Assembly: GCF_021184045.1 (NCBI RefSeq)
Contig: NZ_CP073710.1
Span: 1,312,685-1,376,684, forward strand
Direction of reading: 5' to 3'
DNA: 64,000 bases
From: Methanococcoides orientis
GTDB taxonomy: Archaea > Halobacteriota > Methanosarcinia > Methanosarcinales > Methanosarcinaceae
Shown here: piece after piece, positions 1-8,823 of the stretch
Layout of the letters: the number at the start of each line of letters is the position of its first letter
Position numbering within the stretch: the first letter of the stretch is position 1
Position numbers and translations under genes: made by a program
The notes under the pieces: generated by a model
Databases searched by the model: none
Told to the model about the DNA's origin: nothing
What the model saw: the letters and a program-made list of their open reading frames with translations, nothing else

Positions 1-903
1 GTAACTATCTTCTACACAGCACCTACCGCAATACGGACATTCATGAAGTGGGGAGATGACATTCCTGCAAAGTACGACCTCTCATCCCTGCGACTGCTTG
101 GAAGTGTTGGAGAGCCAATCAACCCGAAAGCCTGGCTATGGTACTACGAGATCATCGGCAACTCCAACTGCCCCATTGTGGATACATGGTGGCAGACCGA
201 AACAGGAATGATCATGATAAGTCCCCTACCCGGACTCACAACAATGAAACCAGGTACTGCAACCAGACCATTCCCCGGAATAAAGGCTTCTATACTTGAT
301 GAGGAAGGTAATGAAGTACCTGAGGGTGAAGGTGGATACCTTGCCATTGAGAGACCATGGCCCAGTATGATCAGAACAATAAACGGGGATGAACAGAGAT
401 TCCTTGATACCTACTGGAGCAAGTGGGGTACAGATCGATACCTTGCAGGAGATGGTGCACGCAGAGACAAGGACGGGTACTTCTGGGTACTTGGACGTCT
501 GGACGATGTCATCAAGGTTTCCGGCCACAGGCTCGGTACAATGGAGATCGAAAGCTCACTTGTATCACATAAGGCAGTTGCAGAAGCTGCAGTTGATGGA
601 AAGACCGATGAGATAAAGGGAGAGGTAGTCGTTGCTTACGTGATCCTTGAATCAGATGCACAGGCCAGTGATGAGCTTAAACAGGAATTAAAGGAACATG
701 TCGTGGATGAGATCGGTGCCATAGCACGTCCGAAACAGATCATATTCACAGATGAAGTTCCAAAGACAAGAAGCGGTAAGATCATGAGGCGTGTCCTGAA
801 AGCAATTACCAATGACACAGAGGTAGGAGATATTACAACCCTCCAGAACCCTGCTGTGGTCGAGGAACTTAAAAGAAAGGTTAATGAGCTAAGGGAACAT
901 TGA
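1..903 (+). CDS. acs: Acetyl-CoA synthetase (AMP-forming), C-terminal part, 5' truncated by window
   Basis: The reading frame is open from base 1 and gives the last 300 residues of an AMP-forming acetyl-CoA synthetase, which activates acetate to acetyl-CoA through acetyl-AMP in the cytoplasm. Visible are the adenylate-binding motif TWWQTETG (about residues 62-69 of the fragment), the hinge region [15 protein letters not shown] (about 165-180), and the C-terminal RSGKIMRR, whose lysine (about 260) is the conserved catalytic residue and a target of acetylation in this family. About half of the protein lies outside the window. pyrF follows 52 bp downstream on the same strand. The motifs make a propionyl-CoA synthetase unlikely but do not exclude it. 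Confidence 0.95.
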   Translation, partial: VTIFYTAPTAIRTFMKWGDDIPAKYDLSSLRLLGSVGEPINPKAWLWYYEIIGNSNCPIVDTWWQTETGMIMISPLPGLTTMKPGTATRPFPGIKASILDEEGNEVPEGEGGYLAIERPWPSMIRTINGDEQRFLDTYWSKWGTDRYLAGDGARRDKDGYFWVLGRLDDVIKVSGHRLGTMEIESSLVSHKAVAEAAVDGKTDEIKGEVVVAYVILESDAQASDELKQELKEHVVDEIGAIARPKQIIFTDEVPKTRSGKIMRRVLKAITNDTEVGDITTLQNPAVVEELKRKVNELREH

Positions 904-955
904 AGCCGTTAGTAACCTAATACTTGTTCCAAAACCAGGATACAGGAGATGCCCT

Positions 956-1603
956 ATGGAAAAGAAAAATTGCTTGATCCTTGCCCTCGATGTCACAGAC
1001 AGGGAAAATGCCCTGCGTATCGCTAATGAAGTATCTGAATATGTGGATTCCATAAAGGTCGGATATCCACTTGTACTTGGAGAAGGACTGGGCATCGTTA
1101 AAGAATTAGCCGAGCTTGCCCCTGTTATTGCTGATTTTAAAGTTGCTGACATCCCCAATACCGACCGCCTTATCTGCGAACAGGTATTCAAAGCCGGAGC
1201 TGACGCGGTCATTACACACGGATTTACAGGGCGTGACAGCCTGGACTCCTGTGTAAAGGTCGCAGAGGAATATGGCAGGGACGTCTACGTCGTAACAGAA
1301 ATGAGCCACCCCGGTGGTGTGGAATTCTTCCGCCCTGTTGCAGAGACCATTGCCCAGATGGCCGCAGATGCCGGAGCTACAGGTGTTGTTGCACCAGCCA
1401 CAAGACCTGAAAGGGTCAGGGATATCCGCAAGATCATCGGTAATGATCTGCATATAATCTCACCTGGCGTAGGTGCACAGGGTGGCAGTGCTGCCGATGT
1501 TATCAATGCAGGTGCTGACTGGGTGATCGTAGGACGTAGTATCTATAACTCAGATTCACCTGCTGATGCTGCCATGAAAATATGCAATGATATGAAATGC
1601 TGA
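956..1603 (+). CDS. pyrF: Orotidine 5'-phosphate decarboxylase
   Basis: This 215-aa protein decarboxylates OMP to UMP, the last step of de novo pyrimidine synthesis. It has the family signature [10 protein letters not shown], giving the catalytic D60-x-K62-x-x-D65 triad, and the phosphate-binding motifs SPGVGAQGG and VGRSIY near the C-terminus; the length is normal for archaeal PyrF. The ATG follows a GGAGAT ribosome site. The partner pyrE is elsewhere in the window (43.6 kb), so the pathway is scattered. A long imperfect hairpin begins at the stop codon. Confidence 0.96.
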   Translation: MEKKNCLILALDVTDRENALRIANEVSEYVDSIKVGYPLVLGEGLGIVKELAELAPVIADFKVADIPNTDRLICEQVFKAGADAVITHGFTGRDSLDSCVKVAEEYGRDVYVVTEMSHPGGVEFFRPVAETIAQMAADAGATGVVAPATRPERVRDIRKIIGNDLHIISPGVGAQGGSAADVINAGADWVIVGRSIYNSDSPADAAMKICNDMKC

Positions 1604-1675
1604 TCTGTTATTGCCTATGATGATTAACTTTTCTGAGCAATGATGAACCCTATGAGTACTGAGGCAAAACAGATC
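1602..1675 (+). other. Imperfect long-range hairpin at the pyrF 3' end
   Basis: GATCTGT (1602-1608) pairs with ACAGATC (1669-1675), and TTGCC (1611-1615) with GGCAA (1663-1667), with small bulges between and a 47-nt apical loop. It overlaps the pyrF stop codon. It could be a 3' processing or termination structure or part of the leader of the next gene. No oligo-T follows directly, so it is not a classic terminator. Confidence 0.3.
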
Positions 1676-1769
1676 TGTCTGATATAAAGTCAATATATTC
1701 AGAACCAGCCATTAATAGATAACAAACATAAGCAATTACTGAAATTGTTGCACAAAGAGTAGTGGTTAG

Positions 1770-2870
1770 ACGGAACACAAAATACTTTTTGAAACCTCTG
1801 CAGGGGAACTTGCATACCTGCAGGATAATTCTTTGGTAGTAAAACTTCCAGAAGGAAGAAGGACACTCACAACTTCGTGGCTCAACGGAGGATACAGTGA
1901 GGAGATGGAAGCGGTCTTCAATCACATGATACCACACCGAAGCCATGGTGCTGGTGACCTTGAGGGCGGAAGTGTTCCCGAATACCTCAGGATAGTTGCA
2001 GGCAGACTTGGACTTGAGCCCAACAAGGCATCAGGGATGCTTACAACAGCAAGAATGGAGAATGCCGTTGTTGTTTCTGATTCATTCAGGGGTCTTGAGG
2101 TCACAGCAATTATAACAGGCGGAGTTGAAATAAACGGTGGCCGTGCTGGAGATCCTTCATCTTATTATCAGGAAGATGAAAGGTTCGAACCAGTTGGCGG
2201 TACGATAAACATTATTTTGTTAATAGGAGCAGACCTGCCAGCATATTCAATGGCAAGGTCACTGATGACCGCAACCGAAGCAAAGAGTGCAGCATTGCAG
2301 CAGCTTATGGCACCCAGTCGTTATTCAAGCGGAATAGCAACAGGGACAGGAACTGATATGATAACTGTTGTTGCAGACACCACCAGTAAGTTAAAGCTTA
2401 CAGATTCCGGAAAGCACTCTAAATTAGGAGAACTGATCGGAAAATGTGTTCTTGAAGCCGTAACAAAAGCTGTTGGGATCCAATCGGACATAAAACCGAT
2501 CACCCAGCGTGATATGCTGGTAAGACTTGACCGTTTCGGTATCGATGAAGCAAGATACTGGAAAGTAGCATCAACTCTGGAGGGGGAGAACAAGAAGCCC
2601 GGATTCATAGACCAACTTCGTAAGACATCACGAAACCCGGCACTTGTAGCTGCAACTGTTTCCGTGCTCCATATCATCGATGAAATATCATGGGGACTCA
2701 TTCCGGAAAATGCCGGCAGAAAGGCTGCTTTTGCTATCATGAGAGAACTCCCAAAGGTACTGGACATGGATCTAGAGGTCCCTGCAGATGAACTTTTGAA
2801 TGAGTACGATAGCATTCTTGATAACTGGATAGTTGTCACCTCCTGGATCGTGAAGAATAACATTTCCTGA
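1770..2870 (+). CDS. cbiZ: Adenosylcobinamide amidohydrolase (CbiZ); start codon unclear
   Basis: CbiZ cleaves the aminopropanol side chain of adenosylcobinamide to adenosylcobyric acid, the archaeal route for salvaging cobinamide. Family features are TSWLNGGYSEE, GGRAGDPSSYYQ, MTATEAKSAALQQLM, ATGTGTD and DSGKHSKLGELIG. The first in-frame canonical start is TTG at 1833 (345 aa), but it falls after a stretch that still reads as protein (KILFETSAGELAYLQD). The frame opens just after a TAG at 1767 with ACG at 1770 and contains no ATG, GTG or TTG before 1833. The 5' end given here is therefore the open-frame limit with a possible ACG start. The C-terminal ~130 residues extend beyond the conserved core. 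Confidence 0.85.
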   Translation, partial: TEHKILFETSAGELAYLQDNSLVVKLPEGRRTLTTSWLNGGYSEEMEAVFNHMIPHRSHGAGDLEGGSVPEYLRIVAGRLGLEPNKASGMLTTARMENAVVVSDSFRGLEVTAIITGGVEINGGRAGDPSSYYQEDERFEPVGGTINIILLIGADLPAYSMARSLMTATEAKSAALQQLMAPSRYSSGIATGTGTDMITVVADTTSKLKLTDSGKHSKLGELIGKCVLEAVTKAVGIQSDIKPITQRDMLVRLDRFGIDEARYWKVASTLEGENKKPGFIDQLRKTSRNPALVAATVSVLHIIDEISWGLIPENAGRKAAFAIMRELPKVLDMDLEVPADELLNEYDSILDNWIVVTSWIVKNNIS

Positions 2871-2990
2871 TCATCTTTTATGGAAATCTGTGTGGTCTTG
2901 GTAGCTCAGGCTTTATCTATACGAAACCTTTATCCATAGAATACCATCCAGTATAACAAAAACATACACATCAAATATGGAGTCCTTATC

Positions 2991-3854
2991 ATGAAAATAC
3001 GAGAGCTTATAATCCAACACTGTGACAACACTGAGAATAAAGGAAATGGACTTCTGATCCATACAGGACATCCTGCCGAACCCATCGAAACCCCCGAACT
3101 GTTCAGCTATCTGGATTTCCTTTCTGATGAACCTTCAAGGAAGATCTGGTACAGCGATGATTATCGGATGATAGTAACTGAGATCGATGGGGAGCTTACA
3201 GTCTACGAGCATGTAAGACTGTCAAACTACAGGATACAGTTACTTGACCTACGTGAAAAATACGGAGAAAAGGAAGAGAAAGACCTTACAGAACTTGCGG
3301 ATATATTCTCTTTCGTTAGCTATGAACATAGAAATAGTACAAGGAAATCAGGAGTTCCATATATAACTCATCCAATGGACGTAGCATCCATACTGATAAA
3401 AGAGAATGCACCATCGGAACTTATTTTTGCAGGATTGCTCCATGACATCGTTGAAGATACGGAAGTTAACATTGTAACCATAAGAAGAAGATATGGACCT
3501 GTAGTAGGTGATTATGTGGAAGCTGTTACCGAACCGGAAGAGCTCAGGCAAGCTGCAGGAGGGGACAGAGCACAGACCTGGAAAGAAAGAAAAGAGTATA
3601 CCATCAAAAGGATAAGCAGAGCAAATTCCGAGATAAGACTTCTAGCATGTGCGGACAAGCTTGCCAACATCAGGGACCTTATCAGTGATATAAAGCAGGA
3701 AGGAGAGGAGTTCTGGGATAAGTTCAATGCACCAAAGAGCGAGCAGGAATGGTACTACCGTTCAATGCTGGAAGTTTTTGCTACCGGTCCGCAAAATATC
3801 ACAGACACCCGTGCATACCGTGATTACAAAGATTGTGTAGATGAGCTGTTCTGA
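2991..3854 (+). CDS. HD-domain hydrolase of the SpoT/MESH1 type
   Basis: This 287-aa protein has an unrecognised ~100-residue N-terminal part and a C-terminal HD phosphohydrolase domain of the RelA/SpoT/MESH1 type. H113 (SYEHRN), H127 (ITHPMDV) and H151-D152 (GLLHDIVED) are the expected metal ligands. Relatives remove the 3'-pyrophosphate of (p)ppGpp or dephosphorylate NADPH. No synthetase or TGS/ACT domain is present, so it is a stand-alone hydrolase. The physiological substrate in a methanogen is not known and ppGpp hydrolysis is inferred. It is monocistronic, and a TATA-like ACGAAACCTTTATCC lies about 70 bp upstream. Confidence 0.8.
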   Translation: MKIRELIIQHCDNTENKGNGLLIHTGHPAEPIETPELFSYLDFLSDEPSRKIWYSDDYRMIVTEIDGELTVYEHVRLSNYRIQLLDLREKYGEKEEKDLTELADIFSFVSYEHRNSTRKSGVPYITHPMDVASILIKENAPSELIFAGLLHDIVEDTEVNIVTIRRRYGPVVGDYVEAVTEPEELRQAAGGDRAQTWKERKEYTIKRISRANSEIRLLACADKLANIRDLISDIKQEGEEFWDKFNAPKSEQEWYYRSMLEVFATGPQNITDTRAYRDYKDCVDELF

Positions 3855-3901
3855 ACAGCTTCCTTATAAAAATAGACTCTTTTTAATGCCAGGCTGCCTT
3901 T

Positions 3902-4411
3902 TCAGGCAGTTCTGGCACTTTGGTCCAATGCCATCAGGAACTCATGGACCTTTTGTGAACCAATGAGCAAGTGTTTCCCGTTAGTGAACTCGAGCATGAC
4001 GCCATCGTTACCGCTTATGTTGTAAGCTTTACCATTTTTTCCATAGCGTATGCCCCAGCCACCATAATCCCGAAGTGCACTGTAATGAACTGCTTTATAG
4101 CTGGCAATGTCGGTGTAGCCAAATTTTTTGAATGACAGGTGGAATGGGAAGAAACGAACATAAACACCATCGCTGCGCACTTCAGTCACCAGCTTCATGG
4201 AGAATATGAATACAGGGAACAGGAAACCAAAGATGATAGTCAGAAAGATCATGGTGGTATCCGATGCAGGATTACTGCCAAAGGGATGACCAAGTACCAG
4301 TTGCTGGTAAGCCCCATAGAGTGCCATAACTGCGGGGATAAGTACCAGCGAGGTTACCCAGAATTGCCTGAACTTCTGTACTTCCCTGAATGTAGGACTG
4401 TTGTTAAGCAT
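3902..4411 (-). CDS. Small membrane protein, DUF6141-like
   Basis: This 169-aa protein has two predicted transmembrane segments (about 18-40 and 52-74) followed by a soluble ~95-residue beta-rich tail containing YKAVHYSALRDYGGWGIRYG. The layout matches small PH-like membrane proteins of the DUF6141 type found in archaea and bacteria; no biochemical role is known. It is convergent with the HD hydrolase and preceded by a perfect 10-bp inverted repeat at its promoter. The family call is from memory of the FREVQKFRQFW start and the GGWGIR motif. Confidence 0.7.
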   Translation of the reverse strand: MLNNSPTFREVQKFRQFWVTSLVLIPAVMALYGAYQQLVLGHPFGSNPASDTTMIFLTIIFGFLFPVFIFSMKLVTEVRSDGVYVRFFPFHLSFKKFGYTDIASYKAVHYSALRDYGGWGIRYGKNGKAYNISGNDGVMLEFTNGKHLLIGSQKVHEFLMALDQSARTA

Positions 4412-4427
4412 ATTAATTCCCGCGTGT

Positions 4428-4461
4428 GACTATATTTATATTAGCATTTCTAAATATAGTC
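4428..4461 (-). promoter_or_regulatory. Candidate operator: 10-bp perfect inverted repeat around a TATA box
   Basis: GACTATATTT (4428-4437) and AAATATAGTC (4452-4461) are exact reverse complements separated by 14 bp. They start 17 bp upstream of the DUF6141-like start codon, and the interior contains a TATA-like element on the minus strand. Binding of a dimeric regulator here would block TBP/TFB. The regulator is unknown. Confidence 0.45.
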
Positions 4462-4660
4462 AATCGCATAAATATTTATTGTATGATAGGAGCGAGAATG
4501 ATAAAAGACTCCTAAAAGACGGCTTAACTAAAATATTTCAAGCCCAATAAAAACAAGAAATTATTATATCGTACCACACTGAGTAAGAACAAAAACCTTC
4601 GAACAGGCGGATGCGAGAAATTGCACCTATTCTAAAAAACGATACTTAGAAAGAACTAAA

Positions 4661-6064
4661 ATGCCCTCAGACATTACCATCCCGATGTTGCTACTGTCGG
4701 TGCTCATCGGATATGTACTCGGTATATTCTCAGGACTTGTCCCGGGAATACACACGAACAACTTTGCCCTGATGTTGGTAGCACTCTCCCCCATGCTTAT
4801 GGACAGCGGAATCCTGCCAACATACATAGCCACAGCAATCCTGGCAAACTCCCTGTCACATACATTTCATGACATTATACCCGCTGTATATCTTGGAGCA
4901 CCAAATGACGATATGGCGCTGGCAGTACTTCCCGGACACAGGTTGCTGCTCGAAGGTTTCGGCTCGGAGGCCATAAGCCTCTCAGCGCTGGGAAGCGCAG
5001 GTTCAGTAGCATTCTCATTAATCATTGCAGTTCCCCTTGCATTTGCTTTCAGCAAGATCTACCCGACACTACAGAACTACCTTGGATTGCTCCTCCTGCT
5101 CATATCCATAAGCCTTATACTGAGCGAGAAAGGTGAATACATCATCAACCAGGGCTCCTTTGTAAAATACAAGTACAAAGCATACGCACTCATCCTCTTC
5201 GTTCTGACCGGATTCCTTGGCCTGTTCGCATTCCGGATGGAAGCCTCAATGCATCCACTGATCGACTTCGGAGCTCCATCAATACTTCTCCCGCTTCTCA
5301 GCGGACTTTTTGGTGCATCCCAGTTGCTCATAAGCCTGTTGTCAGGCTCACACATCCCACCCCAGAGATATTCAAGGATCGAGCTGCCTGCAAAAAGAAT
5401 TGTTCGGGGAGTGATCACCGGCAGTGCAGCCGGTTCCATCGTTGCGTGGTTACCAGGAATATCTTCATCCATTGCAGCAGTACTTGCAAGACTGTTCATC
5501 AAAAGCGATTTTGACAGGAAAAAGGACAGTAAGGATAGGGATAACGAGTATGAGGATGAAGATGCCTGTGAAGGATACTACCGATATGACGATGATGAGT
5601 TCTACCGGGATGAGACCATGGAAAGCTCAAAGGAATTCATCGTTTCGGTTTCCGGCGTCAACACTGCCAATGCGATCTTCGGTCTGTTCGCCCTCGCAGT
5701 GATAGGTAAAACAAGAAGCGGAGCAATGGTTGCCGTAGACGAGCTTCTGGATGCTGCCAGCCTGACCGCCCAGGACCTCATCCTGTTCCTGCTGGTCATC
5801 GCCACCACAGCACTATTGTCATACATCTCAACAATAGCCATCGGAAACAACATTCACAGATTGCTTGCAAAACTCGATTATTCAATGATCTGCATCACCG
5901 TGCTTCTGGGTCTCGCACTGATGAGCCTGCTGTTCACCGGCTTCTTTGGTCTGCTCATCTTTGTGATCGCGATCCCCCTTGGCATGTCTGCCTCATTCAT
6001 GAAGATCAGGAAGTCGCATGCGATGGGAGTGATACTGTTGCCGGTGATCTTGTACTTTTTGTGA
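4661..6064 (+). CDS. TctA/DUF112-family membrane permease
   Basis: This 467-aa polytopic membrane protein opens with a GLVPGIHTNN motif, the glycine/proline-rich signature of the TctA (DUF112) family of tripartite tricarboxylate transporter large subunits. A second half-repeat begins near GSAAGSIVAWLPGISSS (about 247-263). About ten or more hydrophobic segments are visible. No TctB or periplasmic TctC partner is adjacent, as is usual for the archaeal stand-alone members, so substrate and energy coupling are unknown. A very acidic, tyrosine-rich cytoplasmic loop (about 285-325) sits between the two halves. The ATG at 4661 is the first good start. Confidence 0.8.
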   Translation: MPSDITIPMLLLSVLIGYVLGIFSGLVPGIHTNNFALMLVALSPMLMDSGILPTYIATAILANSLSHTFHDIIPAVYLGAPNDDMALAVLPGHRLLLEGFGSEAISLSALGSAGSVAFSLIIAVPLAFAFSKIYPTLQNYLGLLLLLISISLILSEKGEYIINQGSFVKYKYKAYALILFVLTGFLGLFAFRMEASMHPLIDFGAPSILLPLLSGLFGASQLLISLLSGSHIPPQRYSRIELPAKRIVRGVITGSAAGSIVAWLPGISSSIAAVLARLFIKSDFDRKKDSKDRDNEYEDEDACEGYYRYDDDEFYRDETMESSKEFIVSVSGVNTANAIFGLFALAVIGKTRSGAMVAVDELLDAASLTAQDLILFLLVIATTALLSYISTIAIGNNIHRLLAKLDYSMICITVLLGLALMSLLFTGFFGLLIFVIAIPLGMSASFMKIRKSHAMGVILLPVILYFL

Positions 6065-6257
6065 GCTACAGGAGAAACTATTGAGCTTCAATGGCAGATC
6101 TCACAATTGGCAGTGTGACAGAGTTGCCTTCAATGAGAGGTTTTTCGGAGAAAGGGTAGACAAATTTATGTCAAATAGTAGGCTGCCACTTTGGATCATA
6201 AAAAGGAAAAATCAGGAAACATCACATGATGCCCCTGTAACACAAATTTGATGTGAA

Positions 6258-6599
6258 TTAGCAGCTCACACACAACGGACAGCCAAAGTGCTTGTAGATC
6301 TTTTCTTCGTATTCGCGAGTAGATATATCAGGCCATTTATCTTCTGAAAAACCCGGTGCATTCTCCAGTGTGGAACTAGCAACATCCAGAATAAAACTGT
6401 GCTTTTCCCCTAATTTGAAAACTCCCCAGGGAATACCAACGTATCCATCTCTACTTTTAAGCGACACAATGACGTATGGAATACAATTTTGTTCCAGGTC
6501 TATCATAAAGTCTACGAAATTCCCAATTTCTTTTCCTTCTGCATCCTTAATAGGATCTCTGGCTATGGTCTCTACAGATAACATCTTAGGTTTTGCCAT
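6258..6599 (-). CDS. PRC-barrel domain protein
   Basis: This 113-aa protein is a single PRC-barrel beta-domain (IARDPIKDAEGKEIGNF, then IPYVIVSLKSRDGYVGIPW), a small fold used in RNA processing (RimM) and photosynthetic or regulatory adaptors. Archaeal stand-alone copies have no assigned function. The C-terminus ends in CPLCVSC, a cysteine-rich tail that could bind metal or form disulfides. It is divergently transcribed from the MIP18-type gene that follows, sharing a ~115-bp promoter region. Confidence 0.8.
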   Translation of the reverse strand: MAKPKMLSVETIARDPIKDAEGKEIGNFVDFMIDLEQNCIPYVIVSLKSRDGYVGIPWGVFKLGEKHSFILDVASSTLENAPGFSEDKWPDISTREYEEKIYKHFGCPLCVSC

Positions 6600-6715
6600 A
6601 CTCGAATTACCCCCGTTAACAATTCAGCGGGCATTTATCATGCCCAGAATAATAATGTGAGATAAAACTATTTAGGTGTTGCTACAATATCTAAAAATAC
6701 AAGGAGTGGTTTAAC

Positions 6716-6991
6716 ATGGTCACTAAAGAAGACGTAATGGAAGTTCTTAAGAGCTGCTATGATCCAGAGATTCCGATCAATATCGTGGACCTTGGGCTGA
6801 TTTACAACGTAGATGTTGAAGACGAGGAAGTCCATATCAAAATGACCCTGACAACACCCGGCTGCCCGATGGGTGCAATGATCCTGGATAATGTCAGGCA
6901 GAAGGTTGAATCGATTGACGGTATAAAGAAGGCAGAAGTCGAATTAGTATGGGAACCTCCATGGACACCTGATCGGATATCAAAAAAGTGA
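6716..6991 (+). CDS. MIP18/DUF59-family Fe-S assembly protein
   Basis: This 91-aa protein consists of one MIP18 (DUF59, PaaD/SufT-like) domain: DPEIPINIVDLGLIYNV, then LTTPGCPMGAMI with the conserved cysteine. Members help deliver or assemble iron-sulfur clusters on target proteins. The C-terminal VWEPPWTPDRIS is typical of the family. The ATG follows an AAGGAGTGG ribosome site. It is monocistronic and followed by a ~600-bp gap. Its clients are unknown. Confidence 0.88.
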   Translation: MVTKEDVMEVLKSCYDPEIPINIVDLGLIYNVDVEDEEVHIKMTLTTPGCPMGAMILDNVRQKVESIDGIKKAEVELVWEPPWTPDRISKK

Positions 6992-7600
6992 AGAACGACT
7001 GAGAATGAAATATTGAAATAATATTACTTAGTTGCTGTATGGTGCGATTTCCGACTTGTATCATATTCTTGAAGCAGCTGCTCTGCCATAGAAGCAGATG
7101 TAAGCAGATGATACCAGGAATTGGTATTGCAAATCGGACTGTTTAATTATTTCAAACACTAATATATTCCTCTTCGAGTACTCCAGATGGACATATTTAT
7201 ATACTTGTGTAGTGTTTAGTCGATTCAGCGAGTTCTTTAAGGGCTGTACCCCCACCCCCCACAACTAACTTTTTTGCTCTTTTAGAACTCATTTCAATCT
7301 TCTGTTTCTTCATAATCTTGTACCTTTATTCCAATCATTAACATGTCAAATATATTTTTTTTAAGTGCTCAAATATAAATAAAAACACATACATTGATAT
7401 TGTAGAGTTCTTTAAGAAACATTCCTCTTAATATACCACGCCTGGTGTACTATTCTTAAAGAGCTCGGTGGTAGTATCCTGTTTTTTTGTGACCGTTCTA
7501 ATCAAGACGTAACCATGCTACCAGTATTCTCGAAATTCAGGGAGCGCTCAACCATAAAAAGCATATACCCCGATCAATGATAACTATTGAAGAATAAATA
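6992..7600. other. 609-bp intergenic region without a convincing gene
   Basis: No gene with a ribosome site or recognisable family is seen. The left part holds short AGCAGATG repeats and a C-rich run near 7248-7260. The sequence AGTTCTTTAAG occurs at about 7230 and again at 7407. The second copy forms one arm of the structured element at 7405-7466, which is followed by a T-run. The rest is AT-rich and probably contains the superoxide reductase promoter. Confidence 0.5.
7405..7488 (+). ncRNA. Candidate structured RNA or leader element upstream of superoxide reductase
   Basis: GAGTTCTTTAAGAA (7405-7418) pairs with TTCTTAAAGAGCTC (7453-7466), 13 of 14 positions Watson-Crick. Inside, TATACCA (7432-7438) pairs with TGGTGTA (7443-7449), giving a two-tier hairpin. 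TACCAC (7434-7439) can alternatively pair with GTGGTA (7468-7473), which precedes a run of seven T (7482-7488). Two exclusive folds next to a T-run resemble an attenuator. Expression and strand are not shown by sequence alone. Confidence 0.3.
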
Positions 7601-7981
7601 ATGAAAGGAGTGAAATTTTTGATTTTTGGAGATTTAGTCAAAGGAAAGGACATTGAAGCAGAAAGCGCAATGAAGGAGAAACATGTACCTACAATCGAGA
7701 TCCTTGAAGGTCATGGGGGAACAGATGCAGACCTTGTTCGAGTGATCGTAGGTAAAGAGACCGCACATCCAAACACCGTTGAACATCACATTGCATGGGT
7801 AGAGCTTTATGGCAAGAAAGATGGCGGCGAAGTCGTTAACCTCGGAAGAGTCAACTTCAGCCCGGGAAACACAAAACCTGACTGCTGGTTCAAGCTTGAG
7901 AACATTGGTGAATACAGGGGATTCTGTGCTCTTGGATATTGTAACATCCACGGCCTGTGGGAAAATTGTGTTGAAGTATGA
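7601..7981 (+). CDS. Superoxide reductase (neelaredoxin type)
   Basis: This class II superoxide reductase reduces superoxide to peroxide at a His4Cys iron centre without making oxygen. All ligands are visible (numbered from the ATG at 7601): H28 (EKHVP), H56 (AHPN), H62 (EHHIAW), and C114 and H117 (GYCNIHG). It lacks the N-terminal desulforedoxin domain of class I enzymes. The start is ambiguous: AAGGAGTG at 7603-7610 would serve a TTG at 7619, giving an N-terminus (IFGDLVKG) closer to other neelaredoxins. The electron donor is probably rubredoxin, not encoded nearby. A candidate leader element lies ~110 bp upstream. Confidence 0.93.
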   Translation: MKGVKFLIFGDLVKGKDIEAESAMKEKHVPTIEILEGHGGTDADLVRVIVGKETAHPNTVEHHIAWVELYGKKDGGEVVNLGRVNFSPGNTKPDCWFKLENIGEYRGFCALGYCNIHGLWENCVEV

Positions 7982-8036
7982 TCGGGTTTAATGCCTGATC
8001 AACATTTTTTACTTCAAATTTTCAGCTTCATTTAAT

Positions 8037-8711
8037 TTATTCAATTTTAAGCGCATCCACAGGACATTTTTGAACACACTTCATGCAACTGATGCAGGCA
8101 GTATCCCTGACAACATCTTTTTTTGAAACATCGATCCACATCGGACACACACTATCACATATCCCGCATGAATTACAGAGAGAGTTATCACGACTGATCT
8201 TCCTGATCTTGACAAGGTTCGTTAATGAAGCTGTTGCGCCTTCTTTGCAGAAATACCTGCATGCGGCCCTGTCCACAAAAAAAGAAAGAAGTATCGAAAC
8301 CGACATGATCAGTAGCAGACCATCTACAACCACAGATTCCATTATGGAATCATTAATGAACTGAAATTCATGCAGCAACACCGCAGTCACCAGGAAAAGC
8401 AATACTACATATCGGAAATATAAAAGCGAACCATGGAACCTTTTCGGGACCAAAGTGTTGTATCTTTTACCAAGGACCTTTTTCCCCATGGAGCCGATGA
8501 TGTTCTGGAACATGCCCCTTGGGCACATCCAGCCACAATAGACCGGACCGAATAGCAGAGCAATAGGAACGGATAGGAGAACAACATAGAATGTTGACTG
8601 CGAACCAAAATAGATGAAGATCGCAAGACCAATAAGCTGAAGGCTCAGCCTGAACCTCTCAACCTTTTCTGAATTCTGCAACCTTGATATGATATTTCCT
8701 GTGGATCTCAA
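8037..8711 (-). CDS. Membrane 4Fe-4S protein, NapH/YccM-like
   Basis: This 224-aa protein has about four membrane segments and a C-terminal double ferredoxin domain: CNSCGICDSVCP and CISCMKCVQKCP. Two further cysteine motifs, CGWMCPRGMF and CRYFCKEG, are hallmarks of NapH/YccM/NosR-type membrane ferredoxins that pass electrons across or along the membrane. The partner is unknown and no reductase is adjacent. It is divergent from the PEBP lipoprotein. The N-terminus is short and hydrophilic before the first membrane helix. Confidence 0.85.
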   Translation of the reverse strand: MRSTGNIISRLQNSEKVERFRLSLQLIGLAIFIYFGSQSTFYVVLLSVPIALLFGPVYCGWMCPRGMFQNIIGSMGKKVLGKRYNTLVPKRFHGSLLYFRYVVLLFLVTAVLLHEFQFINDSIMESVVVDGLLLIMSVSILLSFFVDRAACRYFCKEGATASLTNLVKIRKISRDNSLCNSCGICDSVCPMWIDVSKKDVVRDTACISCMKCVQKCPVDALKIE

Positions 8712-8823
8712 TAGTATTGCTCCGGGCGATCGTTAGGGATGTGTCGAACAATTACGCAAAAAACGCCTATTCAATATATAGTTTATTAAAGAACCAAGCA
8801 AATGTAGGATAGGGGTAATTGAA

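Noticed and set aside
1767-1769. TAG upstream of cbiZ as a third pyrrolysine codon
   Set aside because: No start codon lies between this TAG and the preceding TGA at 1740, so there is no frame to read through.
7061-7264. A 67-codon frame in the gap before superoxide reductase
   Set aside because: No ribosome site, no recognisable motif, and the sequence includes a C-rich run and repeats typical of non-coding DNA.
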